A stretch of 64,000 bases of DNA, from positions 62,001-126,000 of the forward strand of contig CAVRWV010000018.1 of NCBI GenBank assembly GCA_963724985.1, in the 5' to 3' direction. Position numbers and translations under genes: made by a program. Below are positions 1 through 8,247 of this stretch, one piece after another; position 1 is the first letter of the stretch, and every line of letters begins with the position of its first letter. Origin of the DNA: JAJPJE01 sp963724985 (GTDB lineage Bacteria; Acidobacteriota; Terriglobia; Terriglobales; Acidobacteriaceae). The notes below the pieces were generated by a model. It was not told the origin of the DNA, did not search any database, and worked only from the letters and a program-made list of their open reading frames with translations.

Positions 1-808
1 CCAGCCCTCTGACGTTGCAGCACAAATCTACGGCCCGTTCGTGAATCGGAATCACTACGCCGGCCTGATGGAACTGCTCGCGCCGCTTCCATTCCTGCTC
101 TGCCTCTCGCAACGACCGGAACGCCGTCTTCCTCTTCTTGGCGCCGGCGTGCTCATGGTGCTCAGTGTTTTTCTCTCCCGCTCACGCGGTGGCATGGTCG
201 CGGTAGGCGCGGAACTGGTGTTCATCGCGGTGTTTCTCAGCCGCATCCGGCATCGCGCCAAATCGTTTGCCGCGATTGGGGTAATCGCAGCGGTTCTCGC
301 CGTGCTGATCGTGTGGGTAGGGTCCGACCCGGTGGTGCATCGACTGACCGACATGAAAGATGCCAACCGCGTGTCTATCTTTAAGGACACACTCCACATG
401 TGGTGGTCGCGGCCTGTGCTCGGATACGGTTCAGGCACATTCGACCTCGTTTATCCCACGTTTCAGAGCTTCGTAGTGGATTCCGTCATCAATCATGCGC
501 ATAACGACTACCTGGAGCTGCTGAGCGAGACCGGACTGATCGGCGCCGGACTGATCGCATGGTTCCTTGTGCTCGTATATCGTAATGCGAGCAAGCAGCT
601 CCGGCCGGGAGCGAAGACTTCCGATTCGGTGCTCATCGCCGTGCTGGCGGGAATCACCGGACTTCTTGCCCACAGCCTTGTTGATTTCAACTTCCACATT
701 CCTGCGAACGCCGCGCTCTTCCTGGTGATGGCCGCAATCGCGGTAACTGCATCTGCCGCGAAAGTCGCACCCGAAAGGCAGTTTCGCAATTCGGGATCTC
801 CTGAATGA
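1..808 (+). CDS. O-antigen ligase / Wzy_C-like membrane protein, C-terminal part
   Basis: Polytopic membrane protein of the O-antigen ligase/polymerase (Wzy_C) superfamily, which joins or polymerises lipid-linked glycans on the periplasmic face of the inner membrane. The reading frame is open from the first bases of the window, so the N-terminal half is missing; the internal GTG at 41 is not the true start because the frame upstream of it already reads a ligase-like GPFVNRNHYAGLM. Visible signatures are NRNHYAGLM, the RSRGGMVA segment, RPVLGYGSGTF and the family hallmark HAHNDYLELLSETG, followed by two or three hydrophobic helices. The stop overlaps the next gene in an ATGA junction at 805-808, implying translational coupling. 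The substrate is not predictable from sequence. Confidence 0.85.
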   Translation, partial: QPSDVAAQIYGPFVNRNHYAGLMELLAPLPFLLCLSQRPERRLPLLGAGVLMVLSVFLSRSRGGMVAVGAELVFIAVFLSRIRHRAKSFAAIGVIAAVLAVLIVWVGSDPVVHRLTDMKDANRVSIFKDTLHMWWSRPVLGYGSGTFDLVYPTFQSFVVDSVINHAHNDYLELLSETGLIGAGLIAWFLVLVYRNASKQLRPGAKTSDSVLIAVLAGITGLLAHSLVDFNFHIPANAALFLVMAAIAVTASAAKVAPERQFRNSGSPE

Positions 809-1989
809 CGACAACGGCGCTTCCACGACCTCCCGCCCGCCTGCTCCGCCCGCGAGAAAACGGCTTGCGTCGAGAGTTCCGTCTGCTGGCCGAAGTTGCT
901 TACGACGAAAAAGCAAATATCAGCGACCTGCTTTCCGATCCCGCGCTGGACTGGGACTACTTGCTCAGGCCGCGAAATTCCATGGGCTGATTCCAGTATT
1001 GGCGCCGAAATTGCTGCGACAAGTCACCAGTGTGCCGGAGCGGGTTCGCTTCGAACTTCAGCAGGCGAGTCGGCGCGCGCTCGAAGGAACGCTGGCACTC
1101 TCCGGTGAGCTGGTGCGAGTTCTGCGAAACCTGAATGCTGCGCATGTGGAATGCATCCCGTTCAAGGGACCAGCACTGGCTGCGGAGTTATGGGGAAACT
1201 TCACACTGCGCCAGTCGATGGACATCGATCTGCTGGTTCGGCCCGCGCAGGTTGGGCAGGCGGTTGAAGTTTTACGCAGTTGCGGTTACACGCCCGAGTC
1301 TGATTGGAAGAGCTTGCTTCCGCGCGCAGTGGAGTTACAACTGAAAAAGCCGGGAATGCCTCCCCTGGAGCTGCAGTGGGGAATCGCGCCGAATTGCTTC
1401 TCGGTCGATCTGGCATTCGAGGCGTGCTGGCAACGTGCACAGCGCTCCGCAATTCGGCGGGCAGCCGACCCTGGCTTTCGCGCCAGAAGATCTGATGCTC
1501 ATCCTCTGTATTCATGGCTGGAAGCACTCGTGGAACCGCCTGCTATGGATCGCGGATGTCGCACGTCTGATGCGCAAGTCAACCGCGCTCGACTGCACGG
1601 CGCTGACTGCACGTGCGAGAGCGTCAGGCACGGAGGGCATTTTGCTTCTGGGCGCTGTCCTCGCGCAGAAGTTATCTGGCGTGACGCTGTCCAACGAGAT
1701 CGCGGATCGCGCGCTAAGTGCGCCGCACATCACCAGTCTTGCCGACGAGTCGATCGGCTATATGCAGGATCTCACTCAGCCCACCTACACCGGATGGCAC
1801 CGCTACATGCTCGTCGCGCGCGAGCGCCGAATTGACCGCATACGGCACGTTTCCCGCTTTCTACTGACCCCCGGCGTAGGCGATTGGGATGCCGTCCAAC
1901 TGCCGAAATTTGTCACTCCTCTTTATAGACTTGTCCGTCTGGCCCGGGTTGGCCAAGTCGCCGCGCAATACGCCTTCCGCCGCGCCTAG
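805..1989 (+). pseudogene. nucleotidyltransferase family protein (PF14907-like), two frameshifts
   Basis: Uncharacterised nucleotidyltransferase-fold family often found beside exopolysaccharide genes; substrate unknown. The N-terminal piece (805 to about 960) runs in frame 1, the middle (about 960-1440) in frame 3 and the C-terminal piece (about 1440-1989) back in frame 1. Reading across the joints gives a continuous protein: DWDYL continues as AQAAKFHGLIPVLAPKLL, and CWQRAQ continues as SAPQFGGQPTLAFAPED. The catalytic region is recognisable as IPFKGPALA followed by RQSMDIDLLVRP (the DxD of the NTase fold). The first joint is repaired by adding one G (TTGCTC to TTGGCTC), the second by removing one base. 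Two compensating single-base changes could be sequence errors or real decay. It overlaps the preceding ligase-like gene by 4 bases. Confidence 0.7.
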
Positions 1990-2084
1990 GCCTATTTCCG
2001 GGACCGAACACTCCCAGAATGTGCATCAACTTGCACACTCTCCCCGAAGCCCAATCCGGGACACCACTTAAATCACTGAAAATT

Positions 2085-2372
2085 CGTGGAATCGAGCTTC
2101 GTGAGAAGCGGGAGCTTTGGCTCACGGCGTGCATAAGTCATAGGCAACATACGCACGCGAGTGCGAGACGGTAAACGCCGTCGTTGCGACTCACAATGCC
2201 GCAGGTGATTTTGGATTTGAGCTGAAAACGCTCCTCTGGAAAATCCAGCCTCCGCCTGCCAGGCAAACCGGTCAAACAGGACCGGAAACGTGGTAGGTTG
2301 ACCAGCCGCCAAAAGAACGGAAGATGGTCAAATAAGGAACTCGCCACCTAACCGGGTGGCGATTTTCTTTTT
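2085..2372 (+). ncRNA. candidate structured non-coding RNA ending in an intrinsic terminator
   Basis: This gap of about 500 bases (1990-2495) has no credible coding frame, but the plus strand folds extensively. Visible pairings are ACGGCGT (2124-2130) with ACGCCGT (2175-2181) enclosing a CGCAC-GCGA-GTGCG tetraloop hairpin (2152-2165), GCAGG (2201-2205) with CCTGC (2255-2259) enclosing GGATTT/AAATCC, and CCGGTC-aaacag-GACCGG (2268-2285). The series ends in a strong terminator at 2341-2372 with no plus-strand gene beyond it, which fits a stand-alone small RNA better than a riboswitch. No known RNA class was recognised; the 5' end is a guess. Confidence 0.35.
2341..2372 (+). terminator. intrinsic terminator
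   Basis: Perfect 8-bp stem TCGCCACC / GGTGGCGA with a 6-base loop, followed directly by TTTTCTTTTT. The T-run lies on the plus strand, so it ends transcription coming from the left (the candidate RNA or the ligase operon). Confidence 0.8.
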
Positions 2373-2429
2373 AGGGGAGGGTCGAGCAACTGGTCCAGCC
2401 GCGATGCGGGATCGCGTTCAGCGAGATAC

Positions 2430-3022
2430 ATTCTCTACTGCCATTGCCATTGCCATCCTGGAGCCCTATAGCTTGATTAATAGGTCTAGGGCGATTCAAT
2501 ATTTGCGCGCCGCCATAGTCTTGCGCCGCCTGTGCCGGATGAACAGGGCCACTGCCCCGATTCCGAGCAATAACAGTGGAACAGGCCCCAAATCATCTGC
2601 ACTTAAGTCACGGAAGTCGGTGAGTGCGTTTTTCCGAGGATTTTGTGGGTCATAGTACACGGTGATTTTTTTACCAATCGCTAGTTCATTCGCTTTAGGA
2701 CTCTGCGATCCGGTGTAGGAATTGTTGTCCACAGTGAACACGTATCCGTAGCTATCGTGATTGGCAGGCTCATGGGTGGTGATCATCCCAGAAGTCGATT
2801 GTTGCCGCGCTGCGATCTGGGCGTCCGTTCTCCACTCGTGAATCGCAAAGAGTAGTCCGAAGAACCATGGTAGGACAATCAGTAAACTCCACCAAGAAGG
2901 ACGAATCCAATTCCGGGTTCCCCTTCTGACAATCTGATCAACTGCTTCTCCGATAGTCATATCGCCGCGCGATTCCGTTCTCGTATTGGAGCTCACGTGC
3001 AATTCTCTACTGCCATTGCCAT
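2430..3022. repeat. direct repeat pair flanking the DUF3592 gene
   Basis: A 21-bp identical sequence beginning ATTCTCTACTGCCATTGCC occurs at 2430-2450 and again at 3002-3022, with similarity extending to about 29 bp. The right copy is the 3' end of the thiolase coding region on the minus strand. The left copy would encode the same last residues (AMAVEN) followed by a stop three codons later. The block between them holds the DUF3592 gene, as if it had been inserted into the thiolase terminus with duplication of the target. Confidence 0.6.
2496..2960 (-). CDS. DUF3592-like membrane protein
   Basis: A 154-residue protein starting at the ATG at 2960 (MTIGEAVDQIV). It has a first membrane helix around residues 23-40 (WWSLLIVLPWFFGLLFAI), an extracytoplasmic beta-rich domain of DUF3592 type with YGYVFTVDNNSYTG and the diagnostic VYYDPQNPRKNAL, and a second helix near the C-terminus (PVPLLLLGIGAVALFI) followed by basic residues. 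Function unknown. In the raw sequence it is fused in frame to the upstream thiolase because of a frameshift near the thiolase 3' end. It lies between two direct repeats and may have been inserted behind that gene. Confidence 0.65.
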   Translation of the reverse strand: MTIGEAVDQIVRRGTRNWIRPSWWSLLIVLPWFFGLLFAIHEWRTDAQIAARQQSTSGMITTHEPANHDSYGYVFTVDNNSYTGSQSPKANELAIGKKITVYYDPQNPRKNALTDFRDLSADDLGPVPLLLLGIGAVALFIRHRRRKTMAARKY

Positions 3023-4178
3023 CCCCATCCCACCGCTCACACACAGGGTCGCGACTCCAAGTTTCGACTTGTCGCCGCATCATCTCGTGCAATAGGGTCA
3101 CGGTGATGCGCGTTCCGGTACATCCAATGGGATGACCAAGCGCGATGGCTCCGCCGTTTACATTCAGGCGGTCGCGCTCAAAATGGAGTTCGCGATCGCA
3201 CGCAAGCACCTGGGCCGCGAACGCTTCGTTCAACTCCACAAGATCGAAATCCGCCAGCTTCAGCCCCGTGAGTTTTTCGAGTTTGCGCATCGCGGGCACA
3301 GGCCCGATTCCCATCGTTCGCGGATCAACTCCCGCCGAAGTCGATCCCACAATGCGCGCGAGCGGCTTCAGCTTGTTTTTGGAAATGAATTCTTCGCCAG
3401 CGAGAACCATCGCAGCCGCGCCGTCAGTGATTCCCGAAGAATTGCCCGCAGTGATCGTGCCGTCCTTCGCAAACACGGGCGCGAGTTTCGCCATCTTCTC
3501 GAGAGTCGCGCCGAGGAACGGGTGCTCATCGACGGCGAACATCTGCGCGCCTTTTTTGCTTTCTATCGTGACCGGCACAATCTCGCTCTCGAACCGATTC
3601 GTCTTCAGTGCCTGCTCTGCCCGTTTCTGCGAGCACAGTGCGAATTCATCCTGCTCCTCGCGCGAGATCTTGTATTGCTCGGCAAGTAGCTCTGCGGTCT
3701 CGCCCATCACCATCTTTGCCATCGGGCAGAAGAATCCGTCGCGATACATGCCATCCACTAGTTCCTGGTTCCCCAGCCTGAATCCCCAGCGCGCTTCCAC
3801 ATAATAAGGAAGCCGCGACATCGACTCGCTTCCCCCAGCAAGCACACAATCGAGGTTGCCGTCCGCTATCTCGCGCGCCGCAAGTGCCAGGCTCTTCATG
3901 CCCGAGGCGCAAGCCATATTCACCGTAAACGCCGGAACTGATTCTGGGACGCCGCTGCGAATTGAAATCTGCCGCGCAGGGTTCGGTCCTCCGCCAGCCT
4001 GCCGCGCATTGCCAAAGATAGTTTCTTCCACTTGATCCGGCTGTATTCCGGCGCGTTCCATCGCGGCCTTAGCAGCCACAACTCCCATATCCGCCGCCGT
4101 GAGAGACGCCAGGGATCCGCCAAATTTGCCGATTGGGGTTCGAACCGCAGAGAGGATAAAGACGTCCCGCACGCTCAC
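2993..4178 (-). CDS. acetyl-CoA acetyltransferase (thiolase), frameshifted near its 3' end
   Basis: Thiolase of the degradative/biosynthetic acetyl-CoA C-acetyltransferase family, a soluble enzyme condensing or cleaving acyl-CoAs. The nucleophilic cysteine is Cys90 in NMACASGMKS, and the second catalytic region GGAIALGHPIGCTG is intact. Near 3062 the frame changes. As written the protein continues VETWSRDPV, but removing one A from the AAA opposite 3062-3064 restores the typical thiolase end LGVATLCVSGGMGMAMAVEN, with a stop at 2993-2995, about 395 residues in total. Uncorrected, the frame runs on into the DUF3592 gene. I treat the shift as a probable homopolymer error. It is divergent from rlmB with about 70 bp between the starts. 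Confidence 0.85.
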
Positions 4179-4248
4179 CTCGAGAGGACAGTGGTTGAAT
4201 TCAGTCTAGCAGAAGGCGCATTTTCAGCGGTTCGCGTACACTTAGAGA

Positions 4249-5022
4249 GTGAGCGTGATCTTCGGAATCAACGCGGTGGCCGAGGCCTTGAAGGCCCGCG
4301 GTCGCTCGTTCGACTACATTGCCGTTTCGCCCGAGCGCCATGACTTGCGCGTGCATAAGATCGTGACCTCGTGTCGCGAACTGGGCGTTCCCGTCCGCCA
4401 GCTTCCGCGCGAGCAACTCAATCGACTTGCGCCCGGGTCGGCGCATCAGGGTGTGATCGCCGTCGCATCGGCCAAACAATACGCAGACGTGGACGAAGTC
4501 CTCGCCAACCAGCGTGGCGAATGGCCGTTCGTTCTGCTGCTCGATGGCGTGGAAGATCCGCACAATCTCGGCGCGATCATACGTACGGCCGATGGCGCGG
4601 GTGCCGACGGGGTCATCATCCCCGAACGCCGTGCCGTGGGTGTGACTGGCACCGTGACGAAAGCCTCGGCGGGGGCCAGCGAGCATCTGCCGATTGCGCG
4701 CGTCACCAATGTGGGTCGCACGCTCGAAGAGTTGAAGGAAAAGAATATCTGGACGGTCGGCCTCGACGAACGCGGCTCGCAAGCTTACGACAAAGTCGAC
4801 TACCGGATGTCTTGCGCGCTCGTGCTGGGCGCAGAAGGCAAAGGCCTGCACGAGCAGGTTCGCAAAAAGTGCGATTTCCTGGTCTCGATTCCGATGCTCG
4901 GCCAGGTGCCTTCGCTGAACGTATCCGTCGCCGCTGCGGTTGTAATGTACGAGGTTGCGCGCCAGCGTCGCACTCAGCCCAGTAAAAAGGCCGACAAGCG
5001 GCCTGATAAAAGGAAAGATTAG
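4249..5022 (+). CDS. rlmB: 23S rRNA (guanosine-2'-O)-methyltransferase RlmB-like (TrmH/SpoU family)
   Basis: SPOUT-class RNA 2'-O-methyltransferase of 257 residues, the usual length for RlmB. It begins at a GTG (SVIFGINAVAEALKA) with an N-terminal RNA-binding substrate domain (residues 1-75) and the knotted catalytic domain from about 95. The three SpoU motifs are present: DPHNLGAIIRTADG (with the conserved Asn and Arg), LGAEGKGL, and PMLGQVPSLNVSVAAAVVMYE-like at the C-terminus. It is expected to methylate a guanosine of 23S rRNA, although TrmH paralogues acting on other RNAs cannot be excluded. It is divergent from the thiolase, and the following gene starts 20 bp downstream. Confidence 0.9.
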   Translation: MSVIFGINAVAEALKARGRSFDYIAVSPERHDLRVHKIVTSCRELGVPVRQLPREQLNRLAPGSAHQGVIAVASAKQYADVDEVLANQRGEWPFVLLLDGVEDPHNLGAIIRTADGAGADGVIIPERRAVGVTGTVTKASAGASEHLPIARVTNVGRTLEELKEKNIWTVGLDERGSQAYDKVDYRMSCALVLGAEGKGLHEQVRKKCDFLVSIPMLGQVPSLNVSVAAAVVMYEVARQRRTQPSKKADKRPDKRKD

Positions 5023-5042
5023 CCTCACCCAGTTTTTCATTC

Positions 5043-6806
5043 ATGGATTTATCTAAGTTGTTCTCAACCTTCTCGCTTCGTATTTTTAGATTCCTCTGTG
5101 TTCTCTGTGTCCTCTGCGGTGCTATCTCAGCATCGGCTCTCGACCGTAACGCCTTCACGTACACAAAGTACGATCTCGAGGTTCGCCTCGATCCAGAAAG
5201 TCACCAGATCGCCGCTCGCGGCAAGATCACTCTTCGCAACGATTCAACGGAGCCGCAGAAGAACGTTGCTCTGCAGATTTCGTCTACGCTCGACTGGCGA
5301 ATGATTGAGCTGAACGGCGAGCAGCTGGAGTACATTGCGCAGCCGTATAACACGGACATCGACCACACTGGCGCTGCCAACGAAGCGAACGTCAAGCTCC
5401 CTGTCGCGATTGCTCCGAAGCAGAGCATCGAACTCGAAGTCGGATACAGCGGCAATATTGAAGTGAGCACCGATCGGCTCAAGCGGCTGGAAACGCCGCA
5501 ATCGGCCGCTGACGCCAGCGAATGGGATCAGATTGGTCAGCCCTTCACCGCGGTGCGCGGTGTTGGCTATGTGCTCTGGTATCCGGTGACCATGCCCGCG
5601 GTGAACTTGTCCGCGGGAGAACTCTCCTCTGCGATTGGTCAGTGGCAAGCGCGTCAACAGCACTCGGAGATGCACCTCAAAGCCTGCTGGATTGCTCCGG
5701 AAGACCATCGCCTCACTGTGCTTAGCAACGGACAGTTCGAAGGCATCGGCGCCAACACCGAGCAGCAAGACGCGAATACCGGCTGCTCCAACTTTCGTTT
5801 TGCGCCGCTCGGCAATACCGTTCCGATGTTCGCTCTCGGCGAATTCCAGGTCCTGCAACGCCCGCAGATGAACCTTTATTACCTCGGCGACACCAAGAGC
5901 GACGCCGAAGACTTCGCATTGGCAGCAGAGAAAGTTCGTCCGCTGATCACCGAGTGGTTTGGCGAGCCGAAGTCCACACTGCAGATCATTGATCTACCTG
6001 TGCCCAACGGCAATCCCTTCGAGAGCGGAACCACGCTCATCGCGCCCTTCAAGATGGATCCCCGCGTGACTGAACTGACTATGGCGCACAGCTGGGTGCA
6101 CGCTTCGTTCACATCCCCGCGTCCATGGATCGACGAAGGCCTCGCGCATTTTGCGCAAGCTCTTCAACGCGAACGGCAGGACGGACGGAAAGCGGCGATT
6201 GCTTACTTGCAGGCTCGATTGCCTGCGCTGCTTGTTAATCCGAGCGATGATCACGGCTCAAATGCAGCTGCCACCGCGCTGGCCAACACCGTCGACGACA
6301 ATATCTATCGCAACAAAGGTATGTACGTCTGGTGGATGTTGCGCGACTTGCTGGGCGATCACGCGCTACAGGCTGCGATCCAGAGCTACCGCCCTGAAAA
6401 AGATAAAGAGCAGTCGTACATGCAACGCCTGCTGCAGGCACAGACGAAGCAGAACCTGGAGTGGTTCTTCGACGACTGGGTGTATCGCGACCGCGGCTTG
6501 CCCGATCTGAGTATTGAAGCGGCTACGCCTCGCGAAACATTGAATGGATCGTTCATCGTCGCGATTACGGTCGCGAACCAGGGCACTGCTACGGCAAATG
6601 TCCCGGTCATCGTACGTGGCGAAAATGGAGAAAGCTCGGCGCGCCTGCAAGTCGGTCCCAAGCAAAAAGAAACGATACGCGTTGCCGTGCAGGGAAAGCC
6701 TCAGCAAGTTACGGTGAATGATGGCAGCGTCCCCGAAGTGCAGCCCGGCGTTCACGTTTTCAAGTTTCCGCCTCCGGCGGATGAATCCTCGAGTTCGAGC
6801 AATTAA
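5043..6806 (+). CDS. secreted M1-peptidase-fold protein with degenerate zinc motif
   Basis: A 587-residue secreted protein with an N-terminal hydrophobic segment (LFSTFSLRIFRFLCVLCVLC, residues 6-25) and a beta-sandwich like the N-domain of M1 aminopeptidases (YDLEVRLDPESHQIAARGKI). A gluzincin-like domain follows around residues 285-440. Where M1 enzymes have HExxH, this reads MAHSWVHA (the Glu replaced by Ser), while the third-ligand region WIDEGLAHF is kept. The exopeptidase GAMEN motif is not seen (ESGTTLIAPF occupies its place). The C-terminal 100 residues look like a beta-sandwich (ITVANQGTATANVPVIV). Metal binding may persist, but ordinary peptidase activity is doubtful. It follows rlmB by 20 bp and may be co-transcribed. 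Confidence 0.7.
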   Translation: MDLSKLFSTFSLRIFRFLCVLCVLCGAISASALDRNAFTYTKYDLEVRLDPESHQIAARGKITLRNDSTEPQKNVALQISSTLDWRMIELNGEQLEYIAQPYNTDIDHTGAANEANVKLPVAIAPKQSIELEVGYSGNIEVSTDRLKRLETPQSAADASEWDQIGQPFTAVRGVGYVLWYPVTMPAVNLSAGELSSAIGQWQARQQHSEMHLKACWIAPEDHRLTVLSNGQFEGIGANTEQQDANTGCSNFRFAPLGNTVPMFALGEFQVLQRPQMNLYYLGDTKSDAEDFALAAEKVRPLITEWFGEPKSTLQIIDLPVPNGNPFESGTTLIAPFKMDPRVTELTMAHSWVHASFTSPRPWIDEGLAHFAQALQRERQDGRKAAIAYLQARLPALLVNPSDDHGSNAAATALANTVDDNIYRNKGMYVWWMLRDLLGDHALQAAIQSYRPEKDKEQSYMQRLLQAQTKQNLEWFFDDWVYRDRGLPDLSIEAATPRETLNGSFIVAITVANQGTATANVPVIVRGENGESSARLQVGPKQKETIRVAVQGKPQQVTVNDGSVPEVQPGVHVFKFPPPADESSSSSN

Positions 6807-6851
6807 GTGCGACCGGCAGAATCCATGTTTTAATGTGAGCTGGAATCCCCT

Positions 6852-7331
6852 ATGCGCCGTCTGTCTTACTTGATCCCTTGCCTCCTGATCGCCTCGATGC
6901 TGATTGCCCAGGCCCCGCCGAAAACGAGCGGTGATTCTACCTATCACCCCGACCCGCTCTCTGGGATGTACAGCTTTCTTCGCGAAGGTGAGTTCGTCGA
7001 AGTTGACTTCGAGGAAGGGAACCGGCTCACCGGATTTATTTCGCGCTTCGGCGATCTCGATAGCGATCGGGGCGCATTCCTCGATCACACATTTACCAAA
7101 GGCGAGCACGCCGGCGATCAGTTGAGCTTCACGACGAATTCCGTGCACGGAGTCTGGTTCGAGTTCAAAGGCAAGGTTTCAACGGACAAGACCAGGCAGC
7201 CGGGCGCCGAAGGGTATGCCGTGATCCACGGCACCCTGACTCAGTACACCGAAGACAGCAACAAGAAGACCTCCGCGAAATCGACGGAGGTGACCTTCAA
7301 ATCCTTCCCGCACGATATGACGACGCCGTAA
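6852..7331 (+). CDS. secreted protein of unknown function
   Basis: A 159-residue protein with a clear signal peptide (MRRLSYLIPCLLIASMLIAQA). The mature part is acidic and beta-rich, with GMYSFLREGEFVEVDFEEG and GFISRFGDLDSDRGAFLDH. No family was recognised. The gene starts 45 bp after the peptidase-like gene on the same strand and could belong to the same transcript. It ends exactly where the convergent SRPBCC gene ends (7331/7332). Confidence 0.7.
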   Translation: MRRLSYLIPCLLIASMLIAQAPPKTSGDSTYHPDPLSGMYSFLREGEFVEVDFEEGNRLTGFISRFGDLDSDRGAFLDHTFTKGEHAGDQLSFTTNSVHGVWFEFKGKVSTDKTRQPGAEGYAVIHGTLTQYTEDSNKKTSAKSTEVTFKSFPHDMTTP

Positions 7332-8033
7332 CTAGTATTTCGCGTCGGGTGGTCGCGTGTATTCCACCGGATTCACGCGGTTTCCAAACCGATCTACTTT
7401 CTCCGACGTAGCATCGTTTGTTCCGGTCGCGCGTGCGATATTGCTTTGGGACATCGAAGTCCCGGGACCCACTTTCTGTGACGGCATACGTTGCCGAGCA
7501 GAGCCGCGGCCTTCGGCTGAAGCCTTGAAGTCGCGCAGCACGCGTTCGATTACTCCCTCAATGCGTCCCGTCATGGGCGCCACGAATGGCAGAAACAGGC
7601 GCAATGGCGGAGCATAATTCATCGTTAGCTGCACCAGTGTGTCGTTTCCTATCGGAGCGAATGTAATTCTTCCGGTGTGCTTTGGCCCGTTGACTGATTT
7701 CCACCCGATTGCCTCATTCGGGATCAGCTGCTCGATCCGGGCATCCCATTCCAGATTCGCTGGTCCCAGCCCGACTCTCCAGTGCGTCATGGCGCCTTGG
7801 TGTTGAACCTCGCGCACGTCACTGGATACTCGTGGCAAATTCTGCACGTTCAACCAGCTATCAAAAACTTCCTTCACCGGTGCGCCGATCTGAATACTCT
7901 TCTGCAGACGAACGATATGGCTGCGACGCGCGCGTCCAATCAGTTCTGGAATCAGCCACACGACCGCGCCAACTCCAATGCCGGCCGCGATGCCGAAACG
8001 GAAAGCTCTCCTCGCTTTTCTTCTTCTGCGCAT
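7332..8033 (-). CDS. membrane-anchored SRPBCC (START-like) domain protein
   Basis: A 233-residue protein with a basic N-terminus (MRRRRKARR), one membrane helix (FGIAAGIGVGAVVWLIP, about residues 14-30) and an SRPBCC/polyketide-cyclase fold. SIQIGAPVKEVFDSWLNVQNLP is the typical first strand-helix unit, and WDARIEQLIPNEAIGWKSV and GRITFAPIGNDTLVQLTM match the family's central sheet. The C-terminal 60 residues are polar and probably disordered. SRPBCC proteins bind hydrophobic ligands in a deep cavity; the ligand here is unknown. A stand-alone gene, convergent with the upstream secreted protein. Confidence 0.75.
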   Translation of the reverse strand: MRRRRKARRAFRFGIAAGIGVGAVVWLIPELIGRARRSHIVRLQKSIQIGAPVKEVFDSWLNVQNLPRVSSDVREVQHQGAMTHWRVGLGPANLEWDARIEQLIPNEAIGWKSVNGPKHTGRITFAPIGNDTLVQLTMNYAPPLRLFLPFVAPMTGRIEGVIERVLRDFKASAEGRGSARQRMPSQKVGPGTSMSQSNIARATGTNDATSEKVDRFGNRVNPVEYTRPPDAKY

Positions 8034-8247
8034 CAGTTCCTCCGTGGTTTCTCACAGGTTGGAGATGGCCAGCGGGAGGACAGGTTGCATATTCAAAGCG
8101 CGCGCGTGTCCCTGAAGCTGAAGGGGCAGCTCAGCGGCGCGGGAACATGCAGCCGAGTTGATCAAGACTAGGGTCTCTCCGGACCGCACAGAAACCGATG
8201 ACGGCATCCGAACTTCAGAGATCAAATCCTAGTTTCAGGACTGCATC

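Noticed and set aside
2261..2304. GGCAAACC followed by a stem, reminiscent of a GEMM (c-di-GMP) riboswitch
   Set aside because: The 3' half lacks the GEMM consensus GACGCAAAGC, and no plus-strand gene follows, so it is only listed as part of an unassigned RNA.
2430..3022. Insertion sequence around the DUF3592 gene
   Set aside because: There is no transposase and no terminal inverted repeat, only a direct repeat derived from the thiolase gene.
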